This document shows positions 31,438 through 35,196 of a stretch of 35,196 bases of DNA, in pieces. The stretch is from assembly GCA_002155895.1 (NCBI GenBank), contig MUMD01000118.1:1-35196 (forward strand), written 5' to 3'. Both the position numbers and the translations under genes were made by a program. Positions within the stretch are counted from its first letter, which is position 1. Every line of letters begins with the position of its first letter. The notes below the pieces were generated by a model. It had not been told where the DNA came from, made no database searches, and worked only from the letters and a program-made list of their open reading frames with translations. Source of the stretch: Streptomyces rochei (GTDB taxonomy: Bacteria; Actinomycetota; Actinomycetes; Streptomycetales; Streptomycetaceae).

Positions 31438-32958
31438 ATGTCCCGGACGAAACGCGTACTCCTCATCTCCGGCTCGGTCCTCACCGCGCTGGCCCTCCTT
31501 GTCGGCGGGGCCTTCTTCTGGCTGTGGACGAGCGCCGACGTGACCACCGTCGGCAAGGAGTCCTTCGACAACGAGCTCGCGATACCGCCTCTCGCCGAGT
31601 CGCGCGTCGACAAGGACGGGACACGCGTCTTCGACCTGCGCATGCGTCCGGGGCGCAAGGAGTTCGTGGACGGGCGTACGACCGACACCTGGGGCTTCAA
31701 CGGCGACCATCTGGGACCGACCCTGCGCGCGCAGCGCGGCGAGAAGGTCCGTGTACGGGTCCACAACGGCCTCGACGAAGCGTCCACCGTGCACTGGCAC
31801 GGCATGCACCTGCCCGCGAAGATGGACGGAGGCCCGCACCAGATGGTGGCCGCGGGCGCCACCTGGTCCCCGCACTGGACGGTCGACCAGCCGACCGACA
31901 CCCTCTGGTACCACCCGCATCCCCACGGCGCGACGGAGAAGCACGTCCAGCGCGGGCTGGCCGGCATGTTCATCCTCGACGACCCCGCGTCCGACCGACT
32001 CGCGCTGCCGACGCGTTACGGGATCGACGACATACCCCTGATCGTGCAGGACGTCTCCTTCGACGGAGCCGCTTTCGACCACGGTCGCGGCCCGATGCAG
32101 AACGTCGGTTTCCTCGGCGAGCGGACCATGGTCAACGGCACGCTCAGCCCGTACCGGAAGGTCGCCGACGAACGGGTGCGCCTGCGCCTGCTGAACGCCT
32201 CGGCGGCCCGCACCTACGCCTTCGGGTTCTCCGACGACCGCGCCTTCGACCTGGTGGGTACCGACGGCGGCCTCCTGGAGCGGCCCGCCGCGATCGAACG
32301 GCTCCAACTCTCCCCCGGGGAGCGGGCCGAGATCGTCGTGACGATGCGCCCCGGCGAGCGGACCGTCCTGCGCAGCTACCCCCAGGACAACTACGGTGAT
32401 GCCTGGCAGCAGCGGTTCAACGGCGGTGACGACTCTTTCGACGTACTGCAACTGCGCGCCGCCGACCGCCTGCGCCCCTCGCCCGGGACACCCGCCGAAC
32501 TGGGCACACCGGAGGTGCCGGACGGCACCGAGGCCGTGAAGACCCGCCACTTCGACCTCAAGCGCTCCGGGATCAACGGCCGAGCCATGGCCATGGACCG
32601 GGTGGACGAGACCGTCACCCGGGGGACGACCGAGATCTGGACGGTGCGCAACACGAACGGCATGCCGCACAACTTCCACGTCCACGACGTCCAGTTCCGC
32701 GTGCTGGAGGTGAACGGCGAAGCACCGTCGGGAGCGCTGCGCGGCCCCAAGGACACGGTGTTCGTGCCGAACGGCACCACGATGAAACTGGCCATGCGCT
32801 TCGACGGCCCGGCCGACCCGAACACGCCGTACATGTACCACTGCCACCTGCTCTACCACGAGGACCAGGGAATGATGGGGCAGTTCGTGGTCGTCGAGAA
32901 CGGCCGACAGGCGGGCGGGCCCGGCCGGCACCAACACCAGCATCAGCACCAGCACTGA
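31438..32958 (+). CDS. multicopper oxidase (CueO/bilirubin-oxidase-like)
   Basis: A 506-residue three-domain multicopper oxidase coupling one-electron oxidation of a substrate to reduction of O2. All four copper-binding segments are present: HWHG (His119, His121), HPHPHG (His159, His161), HNFHVHD, and HCHLLYHEDQGMM (468-480), with Cys469, His474 and axial Met479 for the type 1 copper. Residues 7-30 form one hydrophobic helix after MSRTKR, either an uncleaved signal anchor or a signal peptide, so the enzyme faces outward. The C-terminus is an unusual alternating His-Gln tail (residues 498-506). ATG 31438 is chosen over GTG/ATG codons upstream because the hydrophobic segment then follows the basic start directly. 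Substrate could be Cu(I), phenolics or bilirubin-like compounds. Confidence 0.92.
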   Translation: MSRTKRVLLISGSVLTALALLVGGAFFWLWTSADVTTVGKESFDNELAIPPLAESRVDKDGTRVFDLRMRPGRKEFVDGRTTDTWGFNGDHLGPTLRAQRGEKVRVRVHNGLDEASTVHWHGMHLPAKMDGGPHQMVAAGATWSPHWTVDQPTDTLWYHPHPHGATEKHVQRGLAGMFILDDPASDRLALPTRYGIDDIPLIVQDVSFDGAAFDHGRGPMQNVGFLGERTMVNGTLSPYRKVADERVRLRLLNASAARTYAFGFSDDRAFDLVGTDGGLLERPAAIERLQLSPGERAEIVVTMRPGERTVLRSYPQDNYGDAWQQRFNGGDDSFDVLQLRAADRLRPSPGTPAELGTPEVPDGTEAVKTRHFDLKRSGINGRAMAMDRVDETVTRGTTEIWTVRNTNGMPHNFHVHDVQFRVLEVNGEAPSGALRGPKDTVFVPNGTTMKLAMRFDGPADPNTPYMYHCHLLYHEDQGMMGQFVVVENGRQAGGPGRHQHQHQHQH

Positions 32959-33132
32959 TCGGCAACGGCGGGGGCGTCGCGGTTCTCCGGGTTCCCCCAG
33001 TGAGGCGCGGGCAGTTCGACGGACGTGCTGGTGAACCCCGGTACGGCCCGTGGACCGCATCGAGTGGTTTACGCCTCCCGTCCGTGTGAGGGCACCGCCA
33101 CCGCGCCGCTCCCGCATCAAGGGTGGGACGCG

Positions 33133-35193
33133 ATGAACACTCAGAACGCGAACACCTCAGGTACCAGCACGTCGTCCGGAACGCAGGTCCCCGCGGCCGT
33201 GGCGGAGCAGCCCGCCCCGGGTGCTCAGGGCGCACCGACCCGGCCGCCGGCACCCCGCCGCACCACGCCCTCGCGGCGCTCCGTGGTCACGGCGACCGGA
33301 ACCTCCGCACTCGCGGTCGGGCTCGCCACCGCCGCCGTCACGCCCGCGACGGCGCTCGCCCCCGCGACCACGCCCGCGGTCACGCCGGCCGCCGTACCGT
33401 CCGGCACCGACCCCGAGGCGTACCGGACGGTCGCCCGCGCGGTCGTCGTCCACGACGAGAACGACAAACCCCTGGTCCCGGCCTACGTCAAGGCGGTCAA
33501 CGACGGCCTGCCCGCCAGCCGGGGGAAGGCCACCAAGCGGGTCCTGGTCGTCGGGGCCGGTCCGGCCGGACTGCTCGCCGCCGACCTGCTCAACCGGGCG
33601 GGCCACGACATCGTCGTGATCGAGGCCAACGGGAACCGGGTCGGCGGCCGCATCAAGACCTTCCGCAAGGGCGGTCACGAGAAGGGCAGGCAACCCTTCG
33701 CCGACCCCCGGCAGTACGCGGAGGGCGGAGCCATGCGGCTGCCGGAGAGCCATCCGCTCCTGATGGCCCTGCTCAAGAAGTTCGACCTCCCCCGCCAGGA
33801 GTTCTACCTGGTCGACGTCGACCCCGACGACCCGGCGAAGAAGACCAACCGCACCTGGATCCACGTCAACGGCATCCACGAGCGCCGGGCCGACTACGAG
33901 AAGAACCCGGAACGGATCAACGACACCTTCGGGGTCACCGGCGCCAACCGCGGGAAGACCGCCGCCGCCATCCTCGCCGACGCCCTCGAACCGGTACACC
34001 GGCTGATCCGGGGCAAGGAGGGGACCGCTCTCGTCGACGGGTGGGCCGAGGTCCTCAGGAAGTACGGCCACTGGTCCATGTACCGCTACCTCACCGAAGC
34101 CGCCGGCCTCGACACGCGGACCATCGACCTGATCGGAACCATCCAGAACCTGACCTCGCGGCTGCACCTGTCGTTCCTGCACAGCTTCCTGTCCAGCGCG
34201 CTCATCGACCCCAGGACCAGGTTCTGGGAGATCAAGGGCGGCACCGCGCTGCTCGCCGACGCGATGTACGCGCCGGTGAAGGGGAAGGTGCGGCTCGACC
34301 GCCGCGCCGTTCGCATCGAACGCACCGGCGGCAAGGTCCGGGTGCACACCGTCTCGGAGGACTGCCAGACGGGTGAGGGTGGCACCACAGAGGTCTTCGA
34401 AGGAGACGAGGCGATCATCACCGTGCCCTTCTCCGGGCTGCGGCACGTCGCCTTCGACCCCCCGCTGTCCTACGGCAAGCGCCGGGCCGTCACGGAGCTG
34501 CACTACGACGCCGCGACCAAGGTACTGCTGGAGTTCTCCCGGCGCTGGTGGGAGCTGACCGAGGAGCAGTGGAAGCATGCGCTCGACACCATCGAGGACG
34601 GCCTGTACGAGAAGTACCGGGCGGGCAAGGTCAGGGACGCCAGGTACCTCGGCGCGCACAAGTCCGTGAAGGCCCTCGGCGTGACCGTCCCCGATGCCTA
34701 CAAGCACTGCTTCACCGCCTTCCGGCCCGCCGGGGACGGCGAGGTCGAGGCCGCGCATGTCCGCGGCGGCGGATCCGTCAGCGACAACGCCAACCGCTTC
34801 ATGTACTTCGAGCACGCCCACCCCATGGAAGGCAGCGACGGCGGCATCGTGCTGGCCTCCTACAGCTGGTCCGACGACGCCCTCAAGTGGGACGCTTACG
34901 CCGACGAAGAGCGCTGTCTGCGTGCCCTCGCCGGAGTGCAGGCCGTCTTCGGCCGCCGCTGCGAGGTCTTCTTCACGACCAAGTGCCAGACGCAGTCGTG
35001 GATGCGCGACCACTACGCCTACGGAGAGGCATCCGTGCTCTTCCCCGGCCAGCACACGGAGCTGTTCCCGGACATTCCCACCTCGGAAGGGCCTCTGCAC
35101 TTCGCGGGGGACCACACCTCGATCAAACCCGCCTGGATCGAGGGCGCCCTCGAATCAGCCGTCCGAACGGCCCTGAAGGTACACACGGGCTGA
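33133..35193 (+). CDS. Tat-exported L-amino-acid (L-glutamate-like) oxidase
   Basis: A 686-residue flavoprotein of the L-amino-acid oxidase/monoamine oxidase family, making a 2-oxo acid, NH3 and H2O2. FAD binding is shown by [17 protein letters not shown] (residues 137-153), Glu164, and RVGGRIKTF (169-177); the C-terminal [20 protein letters not shown] closes the FAD site. [43 protein letters not shown] and ASYSWSDDA match Streptomyces L-glutamate oxidase segment by segment. The N-terminus has an extended Ser/Thr/Pro-rich stretch, then SRRSVV and a hydrophobic region ending ALA, a Tat signal suited to export of a folded flavoprotein. ATG 33133 has a GGGTGG-type site upstream; GTG 33025 would add 36 non-conserved residues. 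Substrate preference is inferred. Confidence 0.92.
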   Translation: MNTQNANTSGTSTSSGTQVPAAVAEQPAPGAQGAPTRPPAPRRTTPSRRSVVTATGTSALAVGLATAAVTPATALAPATTPAVTPAAVPSGTDPEAYRTVARAVVVHDENDKPLVPAYVKAVNDGLPASRGKATKRVLVVGAGPAGLLAADLLNRAGHDIVVIEANGNRVGGRIKTFRKGGHEKGRQPFADPRQYAEGGAMRLPESHPLLMALLKKFDLPRQEFYLVDVDPDDPAKKTNRTWIHVNGIHERRADYEKNPERINDTFGVTGANRGKTAAAILADALEPVHRLIRGKEGTALVDGWAEVLRKYGHWSMYRYLTEAAGLDTRTIDLIGTIQNLTSRLHLSFLHSFLSSALIDPRTRFWEIKGGTALLADAMYAPVKGKVRLDRRAVRIERTGGKVRVHTVSEDCQTGEGGTTEVFEGDEAIITVPFSGLRHVAFDPPLSYGKRRAVTELHYDAATKVLLEFSRRWWELTEEQWKHALDTIEDGLYEKYRAGKVRDARYLGAHKSVKALGVTVPDAYKHCFTAFRPAGDGEVEAAHVRGGGSVSDNANRFMYFEHAHPMEGSDGGIVLASYSWSDDALKWDAYADEERCLRALAGVQAVFGRRCEVFFTTKCQTQSWMRDHYAYGEASVLFPGQHTELFPDIPTSEGPLHFAGDHTSIKPAWIEGALESAVRTALKVHTG

Positions 35194-35196
35194 CCC

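Noticed and set aside
31150-33120. 656-codon minus-strand open frame over the multicopper oxidase
   Set aside because: Mirror frame of the oxidase; translation is Val/Gly/Arg-rich without domains.
33157-35115. 652-codon minus-strand open frame over the L-amino-acid oxidase
   Set aside because: Mirror frame of a clear flavoprotein gene.

Overview
The window is about 72% G+C. Codon third positions are almost all G or C, GTG starts and 4-base stop/start overlaps are common, and nearly every product has a recognisable actinomycete relative (DUF5302, GPP34, SWIM/DUF6493, L-glutamate-oxidase-like flavoprotein, OleB/TlrC-type ABC-F). This points to a Streptomyces chromosome. I see no insertion sequence, CRISPR array, tRNA or rRNA gene.

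Layout. (1) 1-1890: the 3' part of an antibiotic-resistance-type ABC-F gene and a small DUF5302 gene, closed by a strong hairpin. (2) 1926-6043, all on the minus strand: a GH43 glycosidase, an alpha/beta hydrolase behind an operator-bearing promoter, a wrecked amino-acid ABC permease, and a secreted CAP-domain protein. (3) 6225-18290: a two-arm galactoside island. The rightward arm encodes a DgoR-like GntR/FadR regulator, an SDR dehydrogenase, D-galactonate dehydratase DgoD, a KDPG/KDPGal aldolase and a PfkB-type KDG/KDGal kinase. The leftward arm encodes a cytoplasmic GH35 beta-galactosidase, an ABC sugar importer without its ATPase, and a clan GH-A-like 'cellulase-like' hydrolase. (4) 18309-21506, minus strand: a ClpC/ClpB-type AAA+ chaperone, an alkyltransferase-like protein and a Hva1-TUDOR protein. 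(5) 21845-27315: a small secreted protein, the coupled SWIM/DUF6493 pair and a GOLPH3-like protein. (6) 27487-31104: an AraC regulator divergent from a mycothiol/DinB-fold protein, a tandem hairpin repeat, an unknown protein, a TetR remnant and an MBL-fold hydrolase. (7) 31438-35193: a multicopper oxidase and a Tat-exported L-amino-acid (L-glutamate-like) oxidase.

The most notable system is the galactoside island. The leftward arm would import beta-galactosides and release galactose inside the cell. The rightward arm encodes the non-Leloir De Ley-Doudoroff route: galactose to galactonate, to 2-keto-3-deoxygalactonate, to its 6-phosphate, to pyruvate plus glyceraldehyde 3-phosphate. An AT-rich 13-bp motif, ATTCATAwTTAAT, occurs at three positions: before the regulator gene, over the -10 of the catabolic operon, and just upstream of the -35 of the beta-galactosidase operon. 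This suggests a single GntR-family regulon. Next to the third copy lies the remnant of a second, paralogous GntR regulator whose middle has been deleted, so the surviving regulator at 6327 probably now controls both arms.
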